Assembly (NCBI GenBank): GCA_900095095.1
Contig: FMBT01000354.1
Span: forward strand, 62,001-126,000
Reading direction: 5' to 3'
DNA: 64,000 nt
Source: Fragilariopsis cylindrus CCMP1102
Lineage: Eukaryota; Bacillariophyta; Bacillariophyceae; Bacillariales; Bacillariaceae
Shown one piece after another: positions 1-11,356 of the stretch. The notes below the pieces were generated by a model, which saw only the letters and a list, made by a program, of their open reading frames with translations, made no database searches and was not told the origin of the DNA. Positions within the stretch are counted from its first letter, which is position 1. Each line of letters opens with the position of its first letter. Both the position numbers and the translations under genes were made by a program.

Positions 1-640
1 CGAAGGTCTTCATTTGCAGAAGAATTCCTAGAGGAACCCTTGCTGTGTAAATACACCACCTTTTCATCTGGGTTTTTCTGGCAATACTCCCACAATGATC
101 GTAATGTAATCATTTCTGTTCCATTAGTACGATATCCAAGAAGTTCTGTGTTTGGTATCACTAGATTCTTTACTCCCATCGATTGAATATAAACTGGTTT
201 GTGTTCGGAACGTAATAGGGCCATCTGCTCAGATACAATATCAAGAACTCGTGAAGCATCATTTTCAGCGCCCACATATAAATTATAAAAGACTGGAATT
301 GATGAAGTTGTACTAGTAGTAGTAGTAGACGAATTGGTTGTTCGTTTGATTCTTCCATCGTATATTATCATCGTTTGTTCTTGAGGGGAGAGTTGTTGTT
401 GTTGCTGTTGCTGTTGCTGCTTCTTTGACTGAAAACTGTGCTTGAATTGATCTAATCTTATTTCTATTTCATTTTGGTTCGTATTGAATCCTTGCTTGTT
501 GTTATTAATCCATTGATATCCTGACCAACAAACGACCTGCAGAAAAATACCAACGCCTAATAGAAGCGTTGCAGAATATCGCGTCTTCCTCGTTATTGCC
601 GTCTTCGGAGATCGTCTCTTCCTCGTTCTGTCGTGTCTTC
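1..640 (-). CDS. Partial type II membrane glycosyltransferase-like protein
   Basis: The minus strand is open from about 640 to the window edge at 1. It reads a basic N-terminus, one hydrophobic segment (LLLGVGIFLQVVCW), a poly-Gln linker, and a conserved-looking region ending in VVYLHSKGS. A single N-terminal anchor plus a lumenal domain is the layout of Golgi glycosyltransferases. The H-[ST]-K-G-S block is seen in uncharacterised stramenopile and fungal glycosyltransferase-like proteins; that assignment is recalled, not searched. No ATG is found in frame: an in-frame stop lies near 656, so the true start needs an upstream exon or correction of a base error. The imperfect repeats around 583-670 (cgtcttcggagatcg units) confuse the 5' end. 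The C-terminus lies outside the window. Confidence 0.45.
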
Positions 641-1334
641 GGAGATCGCCCCTTTGTCATTATTGTCGTCTTCGGAAACACAAAACCATGTGCATCAGTA
701 TCAATGAGGAGCAGTTGTCGGGGTGGGTTATCCAGTACTGTTAACCTTCATTCTAATATTCATAGCAAATCTAACAATGATGACGATGATGATGATTATG
801 GGTATTGTTACAGTATCGATTGTCGATGCCGATTATAGGTCGATTATGAATTTTTATTGTCGATTGTCGATATCGTCGATTGGGTCGATCATCATGAATT
901 TTCTTTAGCTTTTTTTGTGGCATTTCTCTGTTTTTTTAGAATTTGGCGGATTTCCCCCCGTATCCTCATCTTCAGTGTTCTCCCCCAAAATTGAAATGGA
1001 GGGTCGGGGAAACTTCTTTGAATTTTGCAATGAATAAGTGAGTGGAAACCGAAACGCCGATCGCTGACATCGTTTGACTTTCAATCCGATCATTCATCCC
1101 GTACGTATCCCATTGCCTATCATCATGTTATACTAGTAGTACTCGTACAACTTTGCAACTTCAAAAAAGATAGGGACGCTAGACAGAACAAACGACATCA
1201 TAACAATACAATAATCCAGTGCACTGCATTCGAGCAAATGCGGCTCGATTCGATCTCCTATCCAAGTACTAGCATCCAATTTAAAATTTAAAACCAAATA
1301 ATACACTCAACATCACACTAACTTCTACTGCGCA
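641..1334. other. Intergenic, divergent promoters
   Basis: This stretch separates the minus-strand glycosyltransferase-like gene from the plus-strand CS-domain gene. It holds a short GATGATGATG run near 780 and two cgattgtcgat direct repeats near 820-875. I see no convincing gene in it. Confidence 0.4.
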
Positions 1335-2469
1335 ATGCCGAAACTCTCGACCATTATTGAAACAATTATTATATCGATATTATTTGTTGGAGCGATTGTT
1401 GTACCCTTTATTGCTATCATAGGAAAAAGTATGATGAAGTCATCTTCTTCGTCGTCGTCGTCGTCCTCGTTGTCATTACAGCAACAGCAACAACAACGCA
1501 GTATTGAGATAGTTTATTTCACTGTTGGTGTATCTGCTATTGCAGGATTGGCATTTTATTTGTATAATAAAAGTAAGCAAAAAGACAACGACAAGAATGA
1601 TAAGACGACGACTGATATTGGTCGCAAAAATAAAAGCACTGAATCAACTTCTACTGGAAGTACTACTCAAAAAATTAAAGATATTTGGAAAGCTGGTAAT
1701 AATAATAATAATAATAACAGCCAACAAAAAAGTAACAACAATAGTAATAATAATAATAATAATAATCGCACTACCAGAAAGGATAAGAAAGGATTTGGAA
1801 GTAAATACTATTATGCACATAATGATTCTAATGCAACTGGTGGATATAAGGATGGATTAAAAATGGAAGATTATCGTATGAATGGACCACGATTATTAAG
1901 CCGGAATGGATTATCGGTACAAGACGAAACAGCAACAGCAACAGCAACAATAGATAATGATGACGATGATGATGACAATAAAGAAAAAGAGATGACTTAC
2001 GGATGTGATAATAATAATAGTAATAATAATAATGCAGGTGGTAAAGAAAATGATGACGTGCAAGATAATAATAATAATGCAGTAGTAAAAACGTTACAAA
2101 CATAACTAAATATCTATGGGATGATCCAGGTGATTCAAAAGGAATTGGTACAATCCGTATTGATGTATTGCCATCATCAACATCATCGTCGTCAACACCG
2201 TCATATGATGACGTGAAGGATGTAAAATTGAAAATGTGAATGCATCATTAATGGAAGGCGGACGAGGTTTATTAGTCAACATTGATAGCACTAGTATTGA
2301 TGGTGGTTCTTCTTGTCGTTATCAGCTTAAAATTAATAAATTATATGAATTTGCATCAGATGTGAAAGTTATTATTAAACCAAAACGATTATTAATTAAA
2401 ATATATAAAAAGAAAACAAAAAATTATAATGATCTTGTTGCTTGGCCCCAACCACACAAGAAAATATAA
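1335..2469 (+). CDS. Membrane-anchored protein with C-terminal CS (p23-like) domain
   Basis: The first frame starts at ATG 1335 with two hydrophobic segments (about residues 8-34 and 60-76) separated by poly-Ser and poly-Gln. A low-complexity Asn/Asp-rich linker follows. Reading then passes through two single-base shifts, near 2090 and 2234, both in A runs. The C-terminal part contains DVKLK, GGRGLLVNID, YQLKINKLY and VIIKPKRLLIKIYKK, which fits the beta-sandwich of CS-domain proteins such as CacyBP and p23. It ends KTKNYNDLVAWPQPHKKI at 2469. The continuity of a conserved-looking domain across the shifts suggests sequencing error, not a dead gene. A co-chaperone role at a membrane is an inference; the domain call is moderate. 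Confidence 0.5.
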
Positions 2470-3481
2470 TATACAGTATAGTATCATGACATGATACGTA
2501 AGTTACTACCGTTTGCCACCGTTAATAACGTTAACAAAATAAATAAATAAATATCAAAAGGAATCGAATGAATCATACTATTAAACTTTTTAAAAGAAAA
2601 TCCATACATATTACGTCGTACATAGCTATCATTTGTTGTTACTGTTTATCATTATGATATATAATATGAAGTGGATGATTCAGTCTGGTATTGATGTTGA
2701 TGTTGATGTAATGATCTGTAGTCGTACTGTACATGACTGAGTATGATCTATTCACACATTCACACAATCAATATTATAATATCATTCATTAGAAGAACAA
2801 TTAATCAATTGGCATCTTCATCATCTGTTATTTCTATATAACACCTGACGTTCTTTTTTGATGTCAAGCTGTTGCTATTGCTGATGTGAATGGGAAAAGG
2901 GTGTCGAATTGACAGACAATCAAGTCGTGGTCGATCGTGATGATAATCGTGTCTTGCTCAATATAAAAAATAATATTTTCAAATTCAATCGTAAAACACT
3001 CATACTGTAGAAAGCGCGCGCTTCACACGTTTTGTCGCGCACACGTTTGTCGCGCACACGTCATAATTGTGTTGTTTAACTGCAGTAGTAAGCCCCTACG
3101 GTACGTTACCAGAAGGATGGATGACGTTGCATCAGATCTCGCAGAAAAAAGCAGGAGATTTTCGATTTTATATGTGTATTAGAATGTCAAGACTTCTCGC
3201 CACATGCAACAAAGCCAACGCAATAAAGAAAAACAGCAGTGTGTGCACCGCACGAACACCAAAATTCTTGGAAACCTCCGGTGTTAATTCTCACTACTGC
3301 CAGCTTTCATCTTATACGAAGTACAACAACAACAACAAGTTCTAATGTCAATAGGACACAATAGAAATAAACAGCCGTCCAATCCACGGACTTTACATTG
3401 CATAAAATCCAATAATAACAATAAAGAAACGAAAAAATCAAATCAATCTATCGCATATATATACAATATAAACAATAAACA
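2470..3481. other. Intergenic, no gene seen
   Basis: About 1 kb between two plus-strand genes. It contains a TACTGTAC word at 2725-2732 and a small repeat of cgcgcacacg near 3040-3060 (two copies). The open frames here have no domain character. Confidence 0.4.
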
Positions 3482-4710
3482 ATGGCAAATAACACTAATA
3501 ATACTACTTGTATTACAGGAACTACTAATTCGTCGATGTCAATAATATCAAGGCAACGGCGGCAACAACGACGACTCAGAACTTCTTCGACGCCAGTTAG
3601 AATGTCGAAAACTTCATCGCTACAAAAATTACCAATACTGCTACTAGTAATACTTCTTTCTAGTCCTGAGCGTTTATTTTCGTTCGGATTCACTAATCCT
3701 TCTTTAACAACACGAAGATCGCCTACTATCAATGATAGTTTATCAAAATCAAAATCAAATTCATTATCGACTTCACAACAACTAATGCCAACTGCGCCAA
3801 CCGCATCTACTACTACGCCAACATCATTAAATGTATGGTGGTTTGGTGGATCAGAACAAAATGAAAAAAATAATAAAGATGGTGATGATGAATCATGTGA
3901 ATTGGTGGCTGTTCGGATTGAACGTCCCACATCAATTCACGTAGGATTATGGGTGATATATCAATCCCTGGTGTTGCTGTGGATGACGTGTGGTCCATAT
4001 TAACTGATTATGACCGATTATCCACTCATGTCACAAATTTAAAAGAAAGTCGTGTCATACGTGAAAATAATAAAAGAACTCGTGGTGGAGTCGTTAATTT
4101 ACCGGGTGATGGTTCCTATAAATGTCAATTGTATCAAGTTGGTGCACAAAAAATTATTGGTTTTGATTTTTCGGCATCAGTTACCATGGATATGACAGAA
4201 CGTATATTAACATCATCCACATCCAATGCACGTAAAATTTATTTTAAATGTGTGGACTCTCAATTCTTTAGTGAATTTGATGGTTCATGGACAGTACAAG
4301 AACAAATTAGTTCCACTACTGGTGAAAAGGAAGTATTATGTTCATATGATGTTCTAGTCCGACCAAAAGGACCTGTACCAGTTGCTGCATTAGAATGGAG
4401 AATCCGTGAAGATGTTCCTACCAATTTACGTGCCGTGAAGGCTGCGACATTAGGTATGGTGGGCAAAGAAGAAGCACGTACAATGGTTACTGCTACTTCT
4501 GCTGCTGCTGCTACCGCTAGTAACAACGGTTTCGCTACTGTTACCATTAATGATGAGGATGGTGCAGTATCCGCAACAATCAAAACAAAAAACGGTGTTA
4601 CTGCTGCTGCTCGTCTGGCAACCAAACGCGCTCAACAAAAAATGGCCACGGTTATGGTAGATTGGAATGAAGACTGGGAATCTGGTGAAACTATGGCGAA
4701 ATATTTGTAA
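3482..4710 (+). CDS. Plastid-targeted START/SRPBCC (polyketide cyclase, Coq10-like) protein
   Basis: The N-terminus has a hydrophobic signal (LPILLLVILLSS) ending in ERLFSFGFTNP, which resembles the ASAF-type site of diatom plastid presequences. ATG 3602 (MSKTSS) would give a cleaner signal peptide than ATG 3482. A Ser/Thr-rich linker follows, then a WW-G-G segment. The domain begins at about 3925 with NSRRIMGDISIPGV and continues DDVWSILTDYDRLSTHVTNL, the signature of the Coq10/START superfamily found in plastid SRPBCC proteins of plants and algae. The frame changes by one base at the C run 3926-3928; adding one C restores the family block. The C-terminal 70 residues are Ala/Thr-rich. Such proteins bind lipids or isoprenoids; the ligand here is unknown. 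Confidence 0.7.
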
Positions 4711-4859
4711 TAGAATAAAAGAAGAAGAAAAATAAGTTGTAAGAAGAAGGAAAAAGTAAGACGAATTGTAAATAATACAGAACGAAACAAAATAAAAGTG
4801 ATCAATTGGATCATAAAATAAGAATATAAATTTTAAAATCTTAAGGTTATATATAAATA

Positions 4860-6792
4860 CTACATGTATCTATAACTAAGAGAACTAGACCCCCCATCGG
4901 CGGTTTCTTCATCTTGCTCTGAAGACATCGTCGTGCTTGGTGCGTTTCATCTGATGTAGGTATTTCTTGGACGTTGGTATCATTATTTGTTTGTGTTAGT
5001 ATGTTATTATCATCATCATCATCATTACCATCATCGGTTACTTGTTGTTGCAATAATGGTTCTGCCAATGTTTCGTTGGCTCTTGTGACTGCGTCGATTC
5101 GTCTCCGCTGTCCTGGACTATTGAAAATGTTTGTACTCCAAATTCTTCCCACCATGATCCTTCAGAGCGGCTGTCGTCTACAGGTTCAGCGTTGTTGTCG
5201 TTGGCGAGGTTAGGGCTTCTGGTGGAACTGAGGCCCAAGATGAAAATAGACCCTGTGACTGCTGATTTCTTTGTTGCTCTGATTCAATTTCTTCTTCGTT
5301 GTCATCGTCATCTTCTTCTTCTTCTTTGTATAAATCGATCTTGCACAACGGGCAGGTTGCCGATCTCTCAATTAACCACTTTGCAATGCATTTGGCATGA
5401 AAGGCGTGACCGCAAGGTAGACATCGCAACTTATGTCCAACTGAATAATCGTCAAGACAGATTGTACATGAATCTAATGAATGCGATACTGGCTGGAAAT
5501 GATTATTAGCATGCTCCTTCTCCCCTGTTCCACTACAAGTATCACTACTACAACATGCACTACTATTAGTAGTAGTAGTAGTAGTTGTTGTTGTTGTTGT
5601 TTCGTAAATCAATTGATTCCCATCAAATATACCAGTCGGAAACGTTTTACTACCTGCTCCGCAGTTAATCGCAACCGTCGATGTCTCCGACGTGGTTCCG
5701 GTTCTGGTTCAGGTTCCTCGAATAGATCTGAAACAGCATTTGATATGCAACAACAAAGAATACATGAGAGTAAGAAAGAAAGAGTTACCCATATAATCAC
5801 ATCGGTTCGACTGGTGGGTGGAGTAATCGAGTCTAACTTTACAAGCATCCCACCCGCATCCTTCGCGTCAGTCTCTTCGTTCATTATTATGTCAAGAAGT
5901 TCATATCCAGTCTGATAAGAAACATGTATATAGCTACTGTGATATCATCTTCGTGATTTCTTCTCCTCAAAGTACGTGTAGTAGTGGTATAATTTTTACC
6001 ATCCTCGGCGTCGTTGGAATCGAATAATGAAGGAAGTTGTTGTTTCGTTACTAATATTTGATTATTAGTAAATTCGTCGTATTCCTTCTCTTCGTCGTTA
6101 TAGTTGTAGTCGTCGATCTCATCATCTTCATCATCTTTGATTCGGTTTTCTCCGTCAATAATAAGAACTTTTACAATACCTGGTGGATGTATATTCCGAG
6201 ATGCATACTCTGCCTTTTGCGCATATGAACACAATCCTTTCTTGACAACTAGTGCGACTGTCAGTTATGTCGGTAGTAAATACACAGAAAGAAATACATA
6301 TAAAAGATTGTGTGTAATTAGTTACGTTTACAGTATCAATTGTTTTTAAATAACAATGCAGGAAATCATTCCTTTCGATTTAAGAATAAATAATAAAAGT
6401 TCTTATTCGAGATTATACGTAGCTAACTAACTCTCCTATCTTTTTTTCTCACGAACGAATACTACTTGCTACGTACCAGGAAGACCATCATTTGGTACTG
6501 TTACTAAATCTACTTGATTATCACCACAAAGATGTTGATCACCGGGAATACGTTGTAATCGTGCCGAATAGTTTATTCCAGCTCTCATTTGTAGTCCAAT
6601 ATATTTATCTGGTCGAGATTGATAACTTTTTCCAATATCAATAACTTCAATTGATGCATCCACCACATATACATAGTCCGAAACGTTTGATAAAAGTAAT
6701 AGAATTGTGAATAGTAGAAGTTGCAGTAGTGGGTGCAATAATTTTGACAATACTGTATTATATGAGGATTTCATCGTCATCATTGTCGCCAT
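4860..6792 (-). CDS. PA-TM-RING E3 ubiquitin ligase (RNF13/RMR-like)
   Basis: The gene starts at ATG 6792 with a signal peptide (LLLFTILLLLSNVSDYVYVVDA). A protease-associated domain follows across an intron: the donor is just after GLP near 6473, and the acceptor precedes VKKGLCSYAQKAEYASRN near 6248. The PA domain ends TGYELLDIIMNEETDAKDAG. Next comes one transmembrane segment (DVIIWVTLSFLLSCILCCC), then LTAEQVVKRF and a RING-H2 finger near 5350-5480 (CTICLDD...RCLPCGHAFHAKCIAKW...CPLC). This order is diagnostic of endosomal/vacuolar PA-TM-RING ligases. Apparent single-base losses occur near 5625 and 5910 and in the acidic C-terminal tail, so the 3' end (about 4847-4862, or 5178 if the first stop is real) is uncertain. 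Confidence 0.78.
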
Positions 6793-7379
6793 CGTCGTCC
6801 TCGCGTTATAAACTAACTGTCGTTGTTTGCCTTTATTAATGATTTGAACTTCTTAACTATGTCCCTCTTTTCAACAGTCACGCCTGCTATTATGATCAGT
6901 ATTAAAGCAATATTGCAGATCTATGATCGAATTGATAGTATTCTTGATTTGCTACTACAATATCAAATAGATCCATGCTCTATATTAATCATGTTCCAAA
7001 GTTTGAAGTAGGTTAATAGCTGCAATTATAACGCGTACAATGCAATAAATTCTTAACTCGTGACAACGTGACGCCGTAATTGTTCTTTTTTTTCCCTTAA
7101 GTATCTCAAAAAAAATCCAAGTTTACGCTTTTTTTCAAGCCGCACGAATCAATCAATCAATCACTTTCTTTACCGTATCGCTTTTTTCCTCGTTCACAAA
7201 ACGGAAAACGACATACACGGCGATATATTAGTCCAAATGCATTATCCGAAATTCACCGAAACGACACATTCTCGACGACGGCCTTTCTCGACCTCCTTTT
7301 CTATTCTGGACACAATGAAAATGACATGCGGTTAAACTAACAAGAAAGAAGATAAGAAACCTCGCTTTCGCAAAAGAAA
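6793..7379. other. Intergenic between divergent genes
   Basis: Divergent promoter region of the RING ligase and the FAM20-like gene. It is AT-rich with short T runs and CAAT-type repeats (aatcaatcaatcaatc near 7147). I see no gene in it. Confidence 0.4.
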
Positions 7380-8933
7380 ATGCTTCGATCACGACGATTT
7401 TGGATCATACTCGTACGCTTTATTATTGTCTTTTTGGTATTTAGAATTTTTTTCTTTACTATTCCCTTCATTAGTGATGATGATATTGGTTTTTCTCCAT
7501 TATATAGCGATCAAAAGAAAGAAGAAGTAGAAGTAGAAAAAGAAGACAATAATGAATACAAACACAATTATCGTTGGCGTGAGTGGTTACTAGAAAGACA
7601 AGAACAGGGACAGAAATCAAATGATACCGTGATAACCATTGGTAAAGTCCAACCTATCTCACTCCATACGGATTGGGGTTGTGGTTTTTCTATGCAAGTG
7701 TACTTTGAAACACCCAAAATTGCGTCGTCGACGATCGCTGGTACTAATAGTACTAGTGCTAGTGCTAGTACAATTACTACTACTAAAACAACAACAGAAA
7801 CCCATATAAAGGCATTTTTTAAATCTTCCTATGCCGATATGTCACATTATGATGCCGAATCACATCTACGAGAAATAAAGGCATATTATTTGGATCAAAT
7901 TTTAAAAACTTATGTTGTTTTGCCATGCGTTGGTTATCAATTTTCTAGTCAACAGTTGCAAGAACATCAGCAAGATAATAATAACAATGATAAGAAAAAT
8001 TCGACAAAGGAGATGTTGGATTTTATAAATGATAACCTCGACTGTACGAGGGAGAATGAGAAGGGCAATTCAAATGATAATCATCATCAACATCAACAAC
8101 AACAACAACAAGAAAAGACTAATTCAACAATGATAATAGCAGCAGAAGGGTCTATTATGCTTTGGTTAGATGGTATCGACGGCGTTTCAGAGGAATCTAT
8201 TGTGAAACGTGCTCGAACATTTAACATTACAAGGAGTATTGAGATTACTAATGATGTTGGGGTGACGGTAGGACGACTACAAGAACGTAGACAGCAACAA
8301 CAAAAGCAAATAAGTGCCATAAACTATGCTATTTTTCATTACCTGGGTGCCTGTATGAAATCAGGACATAATCATTTTCAGTATATTTCTGATAATCGCA
8401 ACAAGAATAAGAATGAGAAAAACAGTAACCATCATGATCAACCGTCTTCTCTATTTTTCAATAATGACGATGAGCAGGAGGACGGTGATGGTAGTAGTAT
8501 CAAGAATCGATATTATACAGCTATTGACAATGATCGTTGTATGACACCAGAATTAATTTATTCTAATACAGACATAGTTCCAGAAACGCATTTTAATCGG
8601 ATAGAATCATGGAAAAATTTAGTCTTTGAAAGAATTTGTGACTACGTTTCATTCAACAATGAATTAAATTATAACTATAATCATCATCACCATCAATATC
8701 AATTACCAGTATTACAAGTCGTACAAGAGGCTGCGGCGTCGGCGTCTCACAACAACAGCAGTAACAGTAACAGTAACAGCCTTATTTCAAATCGTCTAAT
8801 TGAGGCTTTGAAAGACGATGTGTTATCATACGAACTTATGATGTCACAACCAGAAGCATTTACTGAGATAGATGATCGTATCAACAAACTTGGAAGATAC
8901 ATAAGGGAAAATTGTGGCCCCAAAACTTGAAAA
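7380..8933 (+). CDS. Type II membrane protein, FAM20/Four-jointed-like secretory kinase candidate
   Basis: Single exon, 516 residues from ATG 7380. A short basic start and one strong hydrophobic anchor (about residues 8-32) indicate a Golgi type II protein. The lumenal part has SHLREIKAYYLDQIL at about residues 161-175, followed by VLPCVGYQF. This resembles the E-x-A-[FY]-x-L-D and V-P-x-V-x-G blocks of FAM20/Four-jointed kinases. Near residue 380 it reads YYTAIDNDRCM, comparable with the I-D-N-x-R-x-F block of that family. His/Gln/Asn tracts interrupt the domain. The resemblance is by eye and the catalytic residues are not all identified. If correct, it would phosphorylate secreted proteins or glycans. 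Confidence 0.45.
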
Positions 8934-9244
8934 TAATTTAAAAAAAAACTGTCTAAACGTACAGTATGTGTGAATTTGATTTAGAATGATGTACTAGCTA
9001 GAATAAGGTTCACGTATCAAAACGAACGGCACTGCAGTCGGCATACTCTCGCTACTTGACATTCATATATATATATATACATATTCAAACTATTTACATC
9101 GATTATGGTAACAATTCTCTATTTACAAAGTTGTACAAAGCTGCATGTGCGCTCTCATTATATTGCATGGTGTATTAATAATTTGTTTTGTTTCCTTCGT
9201 TTATGTTCATTAAAAACGGTAGTAGTATTACTATTATTATTTAT
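8934..9244. other. Convergent 3' intergenic region
   Basis: Space between the convergent 3' ends of the FAM20-like and lumenal-protein genes. It has a TA microsatellite at about 9066-9079 and a GTACAGTA word at 8959-8966. No gene seen. Confidence 0.4.
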
Positions 9245-9860
9245 TTACATAGCGTATGCACCTCCCAAACTTTGGACTGGTTTTGGGATATCAATTTTCC
9301 CACCAGCAGCCTTGACTCGTCTACATGCTTCACTTCGTGCGGTACTACCACCTTGACCGTATTTACAAAGAGCCTGGTCAGCATTTAATACCGGTATGCA
9401 TCTTGGATCATTTTTGGGGTCACAATTTTTAACATCCGATTCGATCTGAACAATGTAAAGAGAAAGAGTGAAAGAAAGAAAATAATGTTATATAAGCGAA
9501 ACAAAATATCAGATAAAGTAAGCCGTGTGTTGTGTGGGATGGTGTTTTTTTTTCTCTTTCTCGTCATTATCTGCCCATCAACTTTATGCTTACCTGAGCG
9601 TTAGCAAAAGCCTCCATGTCTAATGCGTTGGCCCCTAATACAGGTGAAAACGCCACCAATGATGCTGCAGCAAAAGCTGCTTTTCTTAGGACAGTTCTTC
9701 TCGAATCAATAACGCTGCTTTCCGAAGAATCATTATCGCCGGTGGTAATAGCAAACTGGGTGATGGCAGATCTATTATTCGAGTTGACCGGCGTCATTGT
9801 AAATGCCTCCGAAGACGACGACAGGAATAGAATAAGGCATACTTTTCGGAGAGAAGTCAT
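9245..9860 (-). CDS. Thylakoid-lumen small protein with twin-arginine type presequence
   Basis: Two exons: 9594-9860 and 9245-9445, joined by a GT-AG intron in phase 0, giving 155 residues. The N-terminus is a signal peptide ending SSSEAFTMTP, an ASAF-like plastid site. It is followed by a transit region and then SRRTVLRKAAFAAASLVAF...GANA, a twin-arginine thylakoid signal with an Ala-x-Ala cleavage site. The mature part (about 75 residues) starts LDMEAFANAQIESDVKNC and contains DPKNDPRCIPVL, ADQALCKYGQGG and EACRRVKAAGG, with four Cys. The three-stage targeting strongly implies the thylakoid lumen. A photosystem-associated role is plausible but not shown by the sequence. Confidence 0.72.
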
Positions 9861-10345
9861 GTTGAATTATACAGTAATTGAATCTGCCTATTAGATGTAG
9901 TATAGTAGTGTTGCGTATGTTATCTGCTTTTGAATTGTAAGATCCATTGTCCATCAGAACAAGGGCATCTTTTTAATTTATTTGTAAAGCGCTGATGGAA
10001 AGTTGTCACGTCAGTGACGATATATGCTAATCGTAATACGGGTATTCCACGTGAAATTAAGCAATCGTGACTGGGAGTCGCGATTACTTCTTTAAATTAA
10101 GATAATTCTCTATACAAGTACTTCGTAGGTCTGTCTGTCTGTCGATCTGTTAGAGGTAGCGTGCGAACCACTCGTGGTTTTTAGGTTTTCAAGCGCATCG
10201 AAATTTGTCGACTCTCAAAAATAAAATTATGAGACTTTTTCTTGATTACTACTACTGTATTGATTTTATCGACAACTCTTTGTTAACAAAACTACAGAAC
10301 AATACATTTGATAGTTGTTATTTGAGCAACAAAATAGATTAAACC
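9861..10345. other. Divergent promoter region
   Basis: Sits between the lumenal-protein gene (minus) and ZCCHC9 (plus). It contains a tctgtctgtctgtc run near 10131. No gene seen. Confidence 0.4.
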
Positions 10346-11085
10346 ATGACAACATCAGCAGTAAATTCCGATACAAGTAATACCATTAATGAAGGAAGAA
10401 AGAGGCCGACAATAAAAGGTCGCAATTATAAGAACTCCGGCGCTGCTGGTGGAAAAAAACCGAAAATTACAAAAGAAGAGCGAAAGAAAAAATATACTGA
10501 CATTGCCAAGAAACGTAGAGATAAACAAAATGAGATACGAGGGGTAGTGGTGGTAAAAATAATAGATCCGTTTGTTTCAAATGTCGACAACCTGGTCACG
10601 TCGCATTAGATTGTCCTTCAACCAGTGGTGATGGAAATAATGATAATAATAATATTGCTAAAGATGGATTACTATGTTATAAATGCGGTTCGACAGAACA
10701 TGCGTTACATCACTGTCCCAAAAGACATCGAGGTGATCGTAATGATCTTCCATACGCAACGTGCTTTGTTTGTAGCGAAATGGGACATTTGGCATCAGCT
10801 TGTCCGAAAAACAAAAGTGGGATATATATTAATGGTGGCGGGTGTCGTACTTGTGGATCACAACAACATTTAGTTAAAGATTGTCCTGAGAAGAAGAAAA
10901 ATAGAAAGAATAGGGATGATTCTGATTCAGCAACAACGAATAACAAGGATGGTAGCGATGATAATAATAATAATGGACAATCGTCATCAATTATAGATGA
11001 CTTATTGGAAGCTGAACCAGCTTCTGTAACGAAAAAAACAAGCAAAAACAAACCAAAGAAGAAAACTCGTGTTGTGAATTTTTAA
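10346..11085 (+). CDS. ZCCHC9: ZCCHC9-like four-zinc-knuckle RNA-binding protein
   Basis: Starts at ATG 10346 with a basic Lys/Arg-rich N-terminus. After a single-base shift at the G run 10541-10544 come four CCHC knuckles in a row: CFKCRQPGHVALDC, CYKCGSTEHALHHC, CFVCSEMGHLASAC and CRTCGSQQHLVKDC. The third is followed by PKNKSGIYINGGGC. The spacing and the G-[IL]-Y-x-x-G-G-G-C link match animal ZCCHC9, a nucleolar protein linked to rRNA and RNA-polymerase III transcripts. The tail is acidic, then Lys-rich (KNKPKKKTRVVNF). Knuckle 1 lies wholly after the shift, so the break is probably a sequencing error. Role in ribosome biogenesis is by family. Confidence 0.8.
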
Positions 11086-11356
11086 AGATCTACCTTCCTT
11101 TTATATTTGAGTTCATATTCATGCATGATGATGTATCCTAATTTAAATAAATAAATATATGTAAATAAATGGAACATCGTTGCATCAAGGAACTTAAAAT
11201 AATTCTGTAATTTGCAAATAGTCTTTAATAAAAAAATGATTATTGCAGTAAATAAATGCATGGCTTCTATTAATTTACAGTAAAATTACAGGATCAAACT
11301 GCCTGTAAAAGAATTATGTACATAGTGTAATGAGTTGTGTTATGTTGTGTTGCGTC

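Noticed and set aside
2085-2240. Programmed ribosomal frameshifting as explanation for broken frames
   Set aside because: The breaks occur in many unrelated genes at different short runs without slippery heptamers or a common downstream structure; sequence error explains them better.
3067-3345. Open frame of about 92 codons upstream of the START gene
   Set aside because: No domain character, odd composition and no homology I can recall; likely chance in an intergenic region.
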